Assembly: GCA_016271365.2 (NCBI GenBank) | Contig: JADMNL010000028.1 | Coordinates: 100,164,001 to 100,228,000 of the forward strand | Length of the DNA stretch: 64,000 nt | DNA from: Neoceratodus forsteri | Lineage: Eukaryota; Chordata; Ceratodontiformes; Ceratodontidae | Direction of reading: 5' to 3' | Shown here: positions 9,961-20,850 of the stretch, piece after piece | Layout of the letters: each line of letters opens with the position of its first letter | How positions within the stretch are numbered: position 1 is the first letter of the stretch | Position numbers and translations under genes: made by a program | Notes under the pieces: generated by a model | What the model was told of the DNA's origin: nothing | The model's database searches: none | The model's input: only the letters and a program-made list of their open reading frames with translations

Positions 9961-11661
9961 ATGGCTACCCCAGTAGAAATGGCTGTACACCAGTTGGTGG
10001 GGTGGTGTACTGGGCAGGAGATAGACCCCCAACATGCTCTGCTTATACTGGATAGTCCCCTGGGTACCAGTAAGGACACTGTAGAGGGAGCACTCTCCAA
10101 AGTTGAATGTTTAAAAAACCCTGTGGCGGTGGGTCGACAGGCTGATTTGATCACCCAAACTTTCATAGCCTTAGTAGAGTGTAGTGACCTCATGGACAGC
10201 TCTAAAGTGCCACAGACTATTGCCTCAGAAGGGGTCCTAGCCGCCTGGAAAGTGATAACAAAATACAGTAAAGACCCTGGGGAGGATGAGCTCCCACCAT
10301 TATCAGAGACTTTTGAGGAGAAATTTGCTAAGTTGTTGCTGGAGTAAGGGAAAACCATAGAGGACTTTAAGAAACTATTCCTGCCACCTGGGGGCGTTCC
10401 TTCCCCAACACCCCATCCCACTCCATCACCTGTTACTGCCCCACCTTCTGTGCCCATGCCAATGCTGGCCCCTATATATGTACCCACCATTAGTCACGAC
10501 TCCTACCGAAGGCTGAGAATCTTCTTGGGCACCCTCCCCACCCCCCCAGAGGAAGGATGACTTGGAGACCTGGGTCGACTATGCTGCCCCCTTGGTACCC
10601 AAGTGGCAGTGTGCGGAGGCTGAGAAGTGGAAAAGAATCATAGAAAGTTTGAGGGTCCCCACCCTTGAAGCCATTAAATTTTGAGGTCTCGAACCCTGAT
10701 GCATCTGCTCAGAAGTACCTATCTGTCCTTGAAGGTAATTTTGAGAGCATTGAGTCAGGGGAGACTTTGATGTGGAAATTCCAAGGTACCAAATAATGGA
10801 AGGGGAAAGTTTGTCTGTGTATGTTACTCACCTAGAAAGAGCTCTGCACAAAGCTTATCAGAAAGGTGGGGTAGCCTCCAGTGATTTGAACTGTGTGAGA
10901 TTGGGGCACATACTGCAACATGCCAAGCATTCTAAACTGCAGATCATCCAGTTAAGGCTCCGGTATAGGAGAGGTAACCCACCTGACTACTGTGACTTGA
11001 CAAAAGAACTCTGGGAGGTAGAAGGTGAAGAGGGAGATTGTAATTATGGGGTGAGTGCAGCCCAAGTGATTATGGCACCAGAAGGCCCTTCCGAAATGGA
11101 GACCACTATGAGTGTCTCGCCATGGGCTAAACGGTGGGGGAGGAGTTGCTGAAGGAAGTCAGAAAAGTACAACTGGGTGTGTTTGCTGAGGTATCCCCTG
11201 CTGACAGAGACCCTGGCCCCTGTCAGGACGAGACTGTTAAGGGGGTGGGAGTGCACTCTCTGGCATCCTCTACTGAGGGTGGCTTCTTGGCTGAGCTCAA
11301 GGAATTGACTGCCACCCTAAAGGAACTTTTGAGACATGGTACTCTACGAGCAGAAGTCAGATCACAATCTCCCATTAATGCTCCATCATTCCCTGCTATG
11401 TTTTCCGCAAGGATGCCCCGAGAGCCTGTCATTTGTCACAATTGCGGCATGGATGTCCATATGAAGAGAGAATGCCGGTCTCAGAAGGACTTAGAGAAAG
11501 TGGTAAACCGGCTTCAAGGAGAGCTTCGGAAAATGAGTCAATGGTCAAGGGGTGCACAAAAGACCGCAGTGAAGGCTTCAGCCATCCTAACTCAAACTCC
11601 TCTGTGGCTAAATCATCTGTCCAGGCCCCTACTGTTGTCCCTCCAGACTAGTCCAAAATAG
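9961..11661 (+). pseudogene. PNMA-like Gag of the Gypsy element
   Basis: The start ATG at 9961 overlaps the stop of an upstream open frame (TAATG). The first 128 codons (9961-10347) resemble the N-terminal domain of PNMA proteins: a WC near residue 15, a central GR and an ALVE-type strand, ending in AAWKVI. The capsid region continues in other frames through 10348-11152, with motifs such as ESLSVYVTHLERAL also seen in PNMA/Gypsy Gags. Near 11434-11475 there is a CCHC zinc knuckle (CHNCGMDVHMKREC) that would bind RNA. Several frameshifts and stops make it non-functional. PNMA genes are known to be domesticated Gypsy Gags, so this is a retroelement relative, not a PNMA gene. Confidence 0.75.
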
Positions 11662-11669
11662 TGGGCCCT

Positions 11670-11784
11670 TCAATGAAGACTACTGTGGCTGTGAATGGTA
11701 TTCCTTCTTGGACTGTGCTTGACAGTGGATCACAAGTGACCATTGTATTTCCAGACTGGTATGGCAAACACTTAGCTTAGATAA
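11670..11784 (+). pseudogene. Gypsy protease, N-terminal part (split by CR1)
   Basis: The frame reads VLDSGSQVTIV, the aspartic protease catalytic region with D-S-G where retroviral proteases have D-T/S-G. It continues to WYGKHL and is then interrupted by a CR1 insertion. The remainder appears from 14421. Confidence 0.7.
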
Positions 11785-11807
11785 AGAGTAAACAGGGAGC
11801 AGATGAG

Positions 11808-13971
11808 GTGCTCTGGGTCACCCTGGAGACAGGAAATGCCACCACAATCCGCATGGGGGTTGTATACAGACCCCCATCTCAGGGGGAAGGAATGGACACG
11901 GAAATGATAGAAGGCTTCCTTAAAATGGCAGAAAAAGGGGAGATATTGTTGATGGGGGACCTGAATATGCCAGATGTTAACTGGAGCACCTTTGCTGCAG
12001 GCACATCCAAGAGCAGGGTCATTCTTGATGCCCTACAGGGGGCATGCCTCAAACAGCTAGTATTGGAACCCACTCGGGAGGGAGCAATCTTAGACCTGGT
12101 ACTCTCAAATGGGGACGGAGAAAGAATCTCATATTTAGAAGTGGGTAGCCATCTGGGAACAAGTGACCACCAAACAGTGTGGTTCACGATTAACACAGCC
12201 ATACAATCAAGCCATACAAAAGCAAGAGTATTGGACTTTAGGAGGGCTGACTTTGGGAAAATGAGAGAGTGCTTCAGAAAAGCACTAGCAAACAGGCAAG
12301 AAGGAGGGATGGAGGAACAATGGGGAGTAATCAAAACAGCCATCACAGAGGCAACAAGCCTTTGTGTAAAGCAAATCAACAAAACACAACGAAGGAAAAA
12401 ACCGCTATGGTTCTCAAAAGAGGTGGCAGGGAAGGTTAAGGAGAAAAGGATAGCATTCAGGAAATATAAGGAAACACAGAAGGAGCAGGACAGAGAACTT
12501 TATCAGTTAAAGCAGAAAAAGGCTGGGAAGGCAGTCAGAATAGCAAAGGCCCAAACCGAGGAAAGGATAGCCAATTCTGTTAAGGGGGATAAGACATTTT
12601 ATAGGTACATTAGGGAGCGAAGAAAGACAAAAGGAGGGGTACTGAGGCTTAATAAACGGGAGGGAATGTGGGTAGTGGGTGACAGTGAAAAAGCAGGGAT
12701 ACTGAATGAATATTTCTGCTCAGTATTCACAAAGGAAGAGGAAGGGAGGTACCTAAACCAAACAAGAGAAACACTCTGAAGACGGGGGTCGATACCAGTC
12801 CATTTACAGAAGAAAGGGTTCTGAAAGAACTAATAAAATTGAAGGTGGACAAAGCAATGGGGCCTGATGGGATTCACCCAAGAATTCTAAAAGAACTCAG
12901 GGTAGAACTGGTGACATCGCTGACTACTCTCTTTAACAAATCATGGGAGGATGGGGTGGTACCTGAGGACTGGAGGAAGGCAGATGTGATCCCTCATCAC
13001 AAAAGTGGGAGCAGGACAGAGACAGGAAACTACAGACCAGTTAGTCTGACCTCAGTGGTAGGGAAAATGATGGAATCACTTCTGAAGGAAAGAATTGTTG
13101 AGTACCTAGAGGCCAGTGGGGCACAGGACCCAAGGCAGCATGGATTAACGATGGGAAGGTCGTGTCAGATGAATCTAAGATTTCTTTGACTGGGTGACCA
13201 AAGTAGTAGACCAGGGAGGGGCTGTGGACATGGCCTACCTAGATTTTAGCAAGGCATTTGATACAATCCCACACAAAAGATTAATACACAAGTTAGCCAG
13301 CCTTGGAGTGGGTCCCAAGGTGGTAGCCTGGATAAAAAATTGGCTAGACAACAGGACGCAATGGGTAGTAGTAAATGGAGTACACAGTGAAGAAAGGAGA
13401 GTTACTAGTGGGGTACCACAGGGTTCAGTACTGGGACCAGTCCTTTTTAATGTCTTTATAAGTGACATTACAGAGGAACTGGAAGGAAAGGTATGTCTCT
13501 TTGCAGATGACACAAAGATCTGCAACAGGGTTGATACACAAGATGGAGTGGAAAGGATGAGAAGGACTTGGCAAGGTTGGAGGAATGGTCAAATGTATGG
13601 CAGCTTAGATTCAATGCAAAGACGTGCAAGGTAATGCACTTGGGAAACAAAAACCCAGGGGAAGAGTACACAATGGGGGATGAGATACTGACAACAGTAA
13701 AAATGGAAAGGGACCTGGGGGTAATTATATCAGATGACCTAAAGGTGGGCAAGCAATGTGAGAAGGCAGGCAGGAAGGCTGGGGGATGCTGGGATGCATA
13801 GGAAGAGGCATCAATAGCAGAAAACAGGAAGTTTTTATCCCTCTGTACAGACAGTTGGTGAGACCCCATCTGGATTACTGTGTGCAGTTCTGGAAACCCC
13901 ATCTCCACAAAGACATAGACAGAGTGGAGGCTGTCTAGAGGAGGGCAACCAAAATGGTGCAGGGTCTGCAC
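11808..13971 (+). pseudogene. CR1 ORF2: endonuclease C-terminus and reverse transcriptase
   Basis: The first frame (11808-12779) holds the C-terminal half of the APE-type endonuclease, with GDLNMPDVNW (metal-binding Asp/Asn) and GTSDH (catalytic His). The reverse transcriptase follows in two more frames: GPDGIHPRIL near 12850, then FSKAFDTIPH, GVPQGSVLGP and the FADDTK active site near 13500. This enzyme would nick target DNA and copy its own RNA. Breaks at 12777-12779 and about 13187-13194, plus a shift near 13560, inactivate it. The N-terminal endonuclease half is missing. Confidence 0.85.
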
Positions 13972-14328
13972 CAGAAGACATACGAAGAAAGACTAAAGGA
14001 GCTTAATATGTATACCCTTGAGGAGAGAAGGGAGAGAGGGGACATGATAGAAACTTTCAAGTACCTCAAGGGAATCAACAAAGTCCAAGAGGGTAGCATC
14101 TTTCAGAAAAAGAGATGTGCAAGAACAAGGGGGCACAATTTGAAGATAGAGGGTGGATGGCTCAGAGGTAATGTGAGGAAGCATTTTTTCACAGAGAGGG
14201 TTGTAGATGCATGGAACAGCCTCCCTGAAGAGGTCGTGGAGTCAAGAACAGTGGGGGAATTCAAGAATGCATGGGACAGACATAAGGCAGTCCTAGTAGG
14301 GGGTAGGAGGAAGCAAGCTATTGGTTAA
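13954..14328 (+). pseudogene. CR1 ORF2 C-terminal region
   Basis: An open frame encodes the CR1 C-terminal region, including YEERLKELNMYTLEERRERGD and later FFTERVVDAWNSLP. It is recognisable in every CR1 fragment here and was used to identify them. It ends about 90 bp before the 3' tail. Its role in CR1 proteins is not well defined. Confidence 0.8.
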
Positions 14329-14420
14329 CTAGGATCTGCAGCTTATCAGTTAGGTAGGAAAATGGGCAGACTAGGTGGGCCAAGCAATCCTTATCTGCCG
14401 TCAAATTCTATGTTTCTATG

Positions 14421-14964
14421 TACCATTACAATCCCTGGAAGGCCTACATGTGTGGGGGCTGAGCGACAAGTCTTATCCCTACCTGGGATATGTCCACCTC
14501 TGGTTGTCTTTTCCTGCAACTGTAACTGGTGTAGAGGAGCAAGTAGAGACACTGGCCCTAGTACGTGTCCCCCCACTGGACTGTATGATCGGGTTCCCCT
14601 GTTAATTGGAACAAATGCCCACGTGTTTGGGAGACTAGCACAACTCTGCCATGAGAAACAAGGGCAACTGACTGGACAGGCTCAAAGAATTCCAGCCTTA
14701 GTAAAAAGGGCATATGACTTATAACAGAAACCCAATGAAGAGGACCTAGATGAGCCAGTGGGGATAGTGTGGAAAAAGGAATCTGACTCCTTGGTATTGG
14801 CTCCCAATGCCCAGTGCACAATCCATGGAGAAATCTGCCTAAAGAGAAATATAAAGAACAAAATACTAATGTTGGATGCACCAGGTGATGGAAAGTTGCC
14901 AGAAGGATTATTGGTTAAACTCAGCATCTTGCCTGCCTGTGCCCATGCCTATGCATGACGAGTA
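14421..14964 (+). pseudogene. Gypsy protease remainder and protease-RT linker
   Basis: The Gypsy frame resumes with YHYNPWKAY and then GLSDKSYPYLGYV, the region after the protease active site in related elements. A stop at about 14722-14724 and another near 14956-14958 interrupt it. It directly continues 11670-11784 once the CR1 is removed. Confidence 0.65.
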
Positions 14965-16340
14965 ATGGTCCAGATTCAAAATGTGTCAGATCGGGAGGTC
15001 CGAGTGAACAGAGGGTGCACTCTAGCTACAGTACACTGTGCAGAGACTGCAGTATTACCCAATAACAAGTACTCTGGCCAAAAGGAGAGAGTGACCCCGG
15101 ACTTATTTGACTTTGGTGATTCCCCACTGCCATCTGAATGGAAGGCTAGGATTAGCAAGAAACTCGCCCAGAGAGACCAAGTGTTTTTGTTAAAAGAATG
15201 GGTCGTGGGGTGTGTCCAGGGTGCAGAGCATCATATATGCCTGCATGATGACCAGCCATTTCGAGACAGATCCCGACGCCTTGCCCCTGCAGACATAGAT
15301 GATGTGAGGAGACACCTGAGGGAAATGCTAGCTGCTGGCGTGATACAGGAATCAAGGAGCCCATATGCCTCTCCCATTGTGGTTGTGCGTAAGAAGAATG
15401 GGTCAGTGAGGATGTGTGTTGATTATTGAACCCTGAACCGGCGGACCGTCCCAGATCAATACACCATGCCCCGCATACAAGATGCACTGGTTTGCTTGAA
15501 TGGGAGCAAATTGTTCTCAGTATTGGATCTTCGCAGCAGGTATTACCAGATTCCGATGGCCACAGAGGACCGTGAGAAAACCACCAGCATCTGTCCTTTG
15601 AGGTTCTATGAATTCCTGAGAATGCCGCAGAGGATTTTGGGTGCCCCGGCCACCTTTTAGCGACTGATGGAATGTGCGGTGGGAGATATGAACCTGCTGC
15701 AATACATAGTGTACCTAGATGATGTCATTGTGTTCGGACGCACATTAGAGGAGCATGAGACTCGACTGCTTAAAGTCCTAGCCCGATTGGAAGACTTCGG
15801 TTTCAAGCTGTCCATTGACAAGTGCCAGTTTTTTCAAACCTCTGTGAAGTATGAGGGGCACGTAGTATCTGCAGAAGGGATAGATACCGATCCCAGTAAG
15901 GTTAAGTCACTGACTACTTGGTCCCAGACCCATAACTTGAAAGAACTACAACGTTTTCTGGAGTCCTGTGGCTACTACTGCAGGTTCATAAAAGGCTATT
16001 TCAAGGTGATTCACCCGCTTCTGAATCTCACCTAGGGTTACCCCCCTACCAACCATAAATACAAGAAAGGGGCTGTCAAAGAACCCAAGAAAGTATACTT
16101 TCGAACAAGTGAACCTTTTGGGCCATGCTGGACACCCAAATGTGAAGCAGCCTTCCACGAAGTCATATACCAGCTCACCCACGCCCCCACCCTTGCCTAT
16201 GCTGACCCTACCAAGCCCTATGTGCTGCATACGGACACTAGTCTGTAGAGCTTAGGAGCCATGCTGTATCAAGTCCATGAGGATGGTTTGAGACCAGTGG
16301 CTTTTGCCAGCAGGAGCTTGACACCATCAGAATGAAACTA
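14965..16340 (+). pseudogene. Gypsy reverse transcriptase and start of RNase H
   Basis: Reverse transcriptase motifs appear in order in one frame. FRDRSRRLAPADIDDV and RSPYASPIVVVRKKNG lie near 15260-15400, LFSVLDLRSRYYQI near 15510, and the YLDDVIV active site near 15712-15732. LKELQRFLESCGYYCRFIKG marks the connection domain near 15935. In-frame stops at 15427-15429, 15658-15660, 16033-16035, 16246-16248 and 16333-16335 inactivate it. It would have copied the element's RNA into DNA. Confidence 0.85.
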
Positions 16341-16344
16341 TCCT

Positions 16345-17097
16345 GTGCACAAGCTGGAGTTTCTTGTCCTAAAATGGGCCATTGTTGACCAGTTTCATGA
16401 GCACCTCTATGGGGCAAAGATATTGGTGAAGACCGACAATAACCCGTTAACCTATGGACAGACTTCAGCTAAGTTGGACGCCACTGGGCATCGGTGGCTC
16501 TCTGCTTTATCAACCTATGATTATGCTGTCGAATACAGGCCAGGACTGAACCATATTGATGCTGATGCCCTGTCACGAAGGCCAGTCTCCAAGAGTGATT
16601 GGGTCAGGCTGTCTGGACCTGACATCCGAGCATTGTGCCAAAAGTTTGACAGAGATGAACAGATGTCTGCGGACACAGTGGACTGTCTAGTAGATTGCTT
16701 GGGCCCTCCTGATACCTGCATACCGGCTGCCTATTTCCATTTCTCTGCTCTAGATATTAGTGCATTACCTCAACTTGGCAATGACAGTATTCAGTGGGCT
16801 CAATCCCAAGATCCTATGATTCAACCCGCACTTGATGCCCTGCATACGGGGAAAGATGTGTCTAGGTTGCGTTCCCCTGACTTGCGAACTGCCCTATTGT
16901 TTAAAGAACGCCCCAGGTCGAAGTTACTCAATCAGTTGTTATACAGAGAGACAGTGGATTGCAGTGGTCAAGTAGACAAGCAACAATTGGCCCTGCCCAC
17001 GGCCTTTATACACTTGGTACTGAGGTCCCTCCACAATCACATGGGGCACCTCGGTATTGACAGGACTCTCGACCTGGAACGATCTCGATTCTGCTGA
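16345..17097 (+). pseudogene. Gypsy RNase H and integrase N-terminal zinc domain
   Basis: The frame begins in RNase H, with LVKTDNNPLTY and later YRPGLNHIDADALSR, the standard C-terminal RNase H motif of Gypsy Pol. Further on LRSLHNHMGHLGIDRT gives the two histidines of the HHCC integrase domain. The cysteines follow after the stop at 17095-17097 (CSRCLQRKA). Length and order match Ty3/Gypsy Pol. Confidence 0.8.
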
Positions 17098-17100
17098 CCC

Positions 17101-18816
17101 AAGATGGGGGCTGGTGTTGAGCACCATGCAAAGACCTGTAGTCGTTGCCTCCAAAGAAAAGCCCTGCTTCAGTGGGCTTCCTCCCTTGTCGATATCACTA
17201 CCAGCACCCCCATGGAACTGGTCTGCATAGATTTTTTGTGTTTAGAACCTGATCAACGGAATATTGGCAATGTGTTAGTGGTTGCGGATCATTTCACATG
17301 TTATGCACAAGCTTTTAAAAGCCTCTACCGTGGCCAAGGTGCTAGTGGAAAAATTCTTCGTCCACTATGGTGCCCCCCAGCGGATCCACTCTGATCAAGG
17401 CAGAGCCTTTGAAAGTAGGCCAATCACAGAAATGCTCTCTCTGTGGGGGGTGCAGAAGTCAAGAACCAACCCTTATCACCTGCAGGGGGACCCTCAACCA
17501 GAACCTTTTAACTACACCCTTCTAGACATAATGGGAACTCTCCACCCAAAAGACAAGCATAAGTGGAGACAGCAGATTAGCACCTTGGTACACGTGTACA
17601 ATTGTACCAAAAATTATGCTGCTGGGTTCTCCCCCCTACCGCCTCATGTTTGGGAGGGAGGCCCTCCAGCCAGTTGATGTCTGTTTTGGGGTCTGTCCAG
17701 ATGGGGTCCGAGCTGAAAACTACCTGCAGTATGTACAGAAACTGAAAGCTCAATTGAACCATGCATATCAACTGGCCCAGACAATGGCCGCTAAAAGAAA
17801 TCTCACCAACAAAGAGGCACAACAAGAAAGTAAAGGCTCAAGAGCTACGGCCCGGAGATCGTGTGTTGTTACGCAATTTGGAACTACATGGCAAGCACAA
17901 AATCGCTGATAGGTGGCACCATCTTCCTCATGTAGTAGTTGGAAAGTTGGATGATCTACCAGTATACAAGGTATGCCCAGAGAATAACTCCAAAGCTGTC
18001 ATGACCATGCACTGTAACCACTTGCTGGCTATTGGGCAAGTTATTATTGAAGCTGAGCCAGCAGACATTGCCTCCCCTGGGCTGGTGACTCATTCTGCTG
18101 CAAAAAAAAGACAGAGTCAACCTACCCCAGTAGTTACAGAGTTAAGGTTTCCCCCGCAGCAGGCCCAGAATGATAGTGACTGTCAGTCCACCTCTGACGA
18201 TAGTGAGTGTGACAATGCCTATTACCCCTCCTATGAATTGAGTCAGCTGTTTCAAGGTAGACCTGTGACTAATTGTGGGGATGAAGCTGGGCCTTCTGGA
18301 CTGCCTAACCCCCCAGCTTCATCCTTGGAGCCAATGCTCCCTGAAAGTGAGGTGCAAAGCATAATATCTGAAGTTGCGGACTCTCTGTGTCTTGTGGAGC
18401 TGTGTGAATTGCCCGAAGAAGGGGCTGATGGCCTGAGTCTCCCTGGTGACACACCAGAACTTGAAGAACAGTATGAGAGTGCTGACAGGCCCATTTCAGT
18501 GCCACAAAGCCTAATTGTGCCTAAACCTTCTCAAAATGAGCCAACTGGGCCCTCGTCAGAAGATAGTAATGTGCAAAGTGTTGTGGAACCAGAGCCTACA
18601 GAGCAAGGAGTTGACAGTGCTCCCAGTTTGGACACTCCTATGCATGCAGAGGTACCCCTCAGAAGTGACAAAAGCTCCAAAGTTAGTGCTGAAAGTACAG
18701 AGACTGTGGCTGCTCCCCCCAGAAGGACTGGCCGAGCTGTCAAGCCAGTACTACACTTTAGTTATGATTCCCCTGGGAGGCCAGTGATTTTTTTTTCCAG
18801 TTGTTTAACCAGGTAA
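17101..18816 (+). pseudogene. Gypsy integrase core and C-terminal tail
   Basis: The catalytic core is spread over three frames. ELVCIDFLCLEPD carries the first Asp near 17225 and HSDQGRAFESRPI the second near 17390. NPYHLQGDPQPEPFN follows with the Glu position. After a frame change, QELRPGDRVLLRNLELHGKHK (17845-17905) is the GPY/F-type module. A long acidic, Ser-rich tail of about 270 residues runs to 18814-18816, where a SINE cuts the sequence. No chromodomain or envelope gene was recognised. Confidence 0.8.
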
Positions 18817-18979
18817 GACACACTAATCTGAAAGCTTGTTTACAGGTGCAACCTGGGAGCACAGAGAAGTTAAGTGACTTGCTCGGGGTCACACAGTATG
18901 CAAGTGGGGGCTGTGGGATTCAAACCCAGGTCTCCAGATTTGCAGCTCAGAGCCTTAAACCACTGTGCTATACTGCCTC
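18788..18979 (-). repeat. tRNA-derived SINE (MIR/CORE-like family)
   Basis: On the minus strand it runs from ggcagtatagcacagtgg through the box B-like gggtttgaatcccac and the CORE-like phrase gagcaagtcacttaac to cctggttaaaca. It ends in a short A-run, seen as T's at 18788-18797. It is inserted at the end of the Gypsy pol tail. Confidence 0.8.
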
Positions 18980-19388
18980 TCAATGTGGTTCACAAAGGGG
19001 TTTATGTCTCGCCAAGCTCACTGCCCAAATTGAGCTTGGCGGCCTATTCCAGGTTACTTGTTTTTCCCTCTCACCATGGTGCCCCTGCCCCATCCGGCCC
19101 CAAGTTAGCTGATAGGGAAGGGCTCCCTCTTACATTGTTTAACGTGCAAGAAGTTATTACCTGAAGCAGTATTGTGATGTTACTAATGTGTTAATCATAG
19201 TGGAATCAGCATTACCTGTATGAAACATGCATAAGTATTGTCAATATGGATGTAGTAATGCGAAGTACATTGAAAGGTATAATGATGTAACAAGCTAATG
19301 ATATATATGTCACGTTTATATTGCATTTTTTATATTGTGATGGTACAGACTTGACGCGGACACAAGTTATCTCCAGGCAAGGAAGGTT
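18980..19388 (+). mobile_element. 3' internal region and polypurine tract of the Gypsy element
   Basis: Non-coding sequence lies between the SINE and the 3' LTR. It ends with a purine-rich run (ggcaaggaagg, 19376-19386) just before the LTR, the expected primer site for plus-strand synthesis. No envelope reading frame is seen. Confidence 0.5.
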
Positions 19389-20850
19389 AACCCCCTACAA
19401 ATGGGGGTTCCTGAAAAGTCTTCCTTGAGCTTGCTTAAATGCTCACTGCCAGGCTGGTGTCCTGCGTTTTAGCAGTTTAAATGTATTGCCAGAGAGTACC
19501 TGTATAGCTTCTGTGTACTGTCTCTTTAAGAGCTGCCTGGATTGCAGTCATAATTAATCTGAGAGGGAGCTCTGTTAGAAGATGTACTTGTTTGCTGATC
19601 ATTTTTTAGAGTAGTAATAATATTGCAGTTTGTTCTAACCTGCCTTCTTTGCAGCATGGACAGTTCTTTTTGTTTCCATCATCTTAGTCCTGGACTGCTG
19701 AAATGGGCCAATCAGTACATTTGGGAACTCTAAAATGGAGCCTGCCTACAGGGGCTTGGTGGGGCCAAAACTTGTAGGAATTGTAGTTGTAGGTTTTTGG
19801 CACCTAAAATAACCTGGAGGGGGAGTCCTTGTTGTGACTGACAGACAAATCAGCCAACCGAACCTTTTGGATCTTGGGGAAAGTCCCACACTGCTTGCAG
19901 TTTCAGTTAGATCTGAGTTGGGAAGTGAAGAAGTAACAGCTTGAGATAGTTCGAGTAGCAATCCATAGTGAATTCGCGTGGGAGAACTGTGGAAAGGCCG
20001 GAGTTTGGCCTGCATACCTGCCTGCTGTTCCTGAGAGGGAACTTTTGCTTCTTTTGGACTGAATCCGAATTTGGAGAGCGAATTAAGCCACTGAATTGTG
20101 ACCAGGCTTTAACCTAAAGAAGACCGAAGATTTGCTGAATGTGATCGGCCTGTCAGGACTTCCAGCTACCTCTGAACTCCCGGATTGTGCAGAGGCTCTG
20201 TAATTGCGACCGGAGAGCCATTTGCCTGGTACAGTGGAATTTCCTTAAATGTGAATGTGCTGTGTGCTTATAATGGGTCGTGATTTGGTTCCCCACTGTG
20301 TGTCTGAACTGTGTTTTGCTTGCTGGAGGCTGTATCCAGCTCCACGGACTGAATCCGTATCCATTTCTGTTTGCCTGGGCCCTGCTACACTGGCCCAGCC
20401 AGAATACCTGCTATGCAGAGAAAGTCATCGACGAGAGACCGGCCTGGGGATCAGCCCGCTGCTCAATGCCTTGAACAGGAACGACGCCTTGGTGATTCGT
20501 GTGGGCCCTACTTCTCCGGGCACTCCAGCTCAACAGCCTGCAGTCTCAATTTCATCCTGCTCGTGTCCAGTATTGGGTATCATGAGTAAATATCAGGGTA
20601 GCTCCCTCCAACAACAGCTAAATCTAAAAGTGTTGTCATCTGATTGTCTTGTTGCCTTTTCTTTCATGAACTGAGCCCTCCAGCTCTGGATTACAAATAG
20701 TGTGTGTTGTGCATGTTGCTTTCTTCCATCAGAGGGCCCCAACCAGCAACAACGTTCCTGGCCAGTCCACCGTTTTCCTACCTGGGTACCCAGAGTGTGT
20801 GACTGTGTAGGGACTCTGAACTGCATGCATAACTGTCTGATTAATATAGC
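19388..20850 (+). mobile_element. 3' LTR of the Gypsy element, first part
   Basis: It starts at a mutated terminus (ttaacccccta in place of tgtaacccccc) and matches the other LTR copies throughout. At 20850 it is interrupted by a complete second LTR and resumes at 22859. Confidence 0.85.

Larger units (their letters stand above)
11785..14420 (+). mobile_element. CR1-type LINE inserted in the Gypsy protease
   Basis: The copy is 5'-truncated, starting inside the endonuclease. It ends with the CR1-like 3' tail atctgccgtcaaattctatg and a short repeat of ttctatg. Gypsy sequence resumes at once after it. No target duplication is visible, which is common for CR1. It is the best-preserved CR1 in the window and serves as reference for the fragments. 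Confidence 0.85.

Noticed and set aside
14758..14958. Separate small gene
   Set aside because: It is in the protease-RT linker of the Gypsy element and has no independent start or stop context.
18252..18743. Minus-strand frames opposite the Gypsy pol tail
   Set aside because: They are antisense shadows of the acidic, Ser-rich tail.
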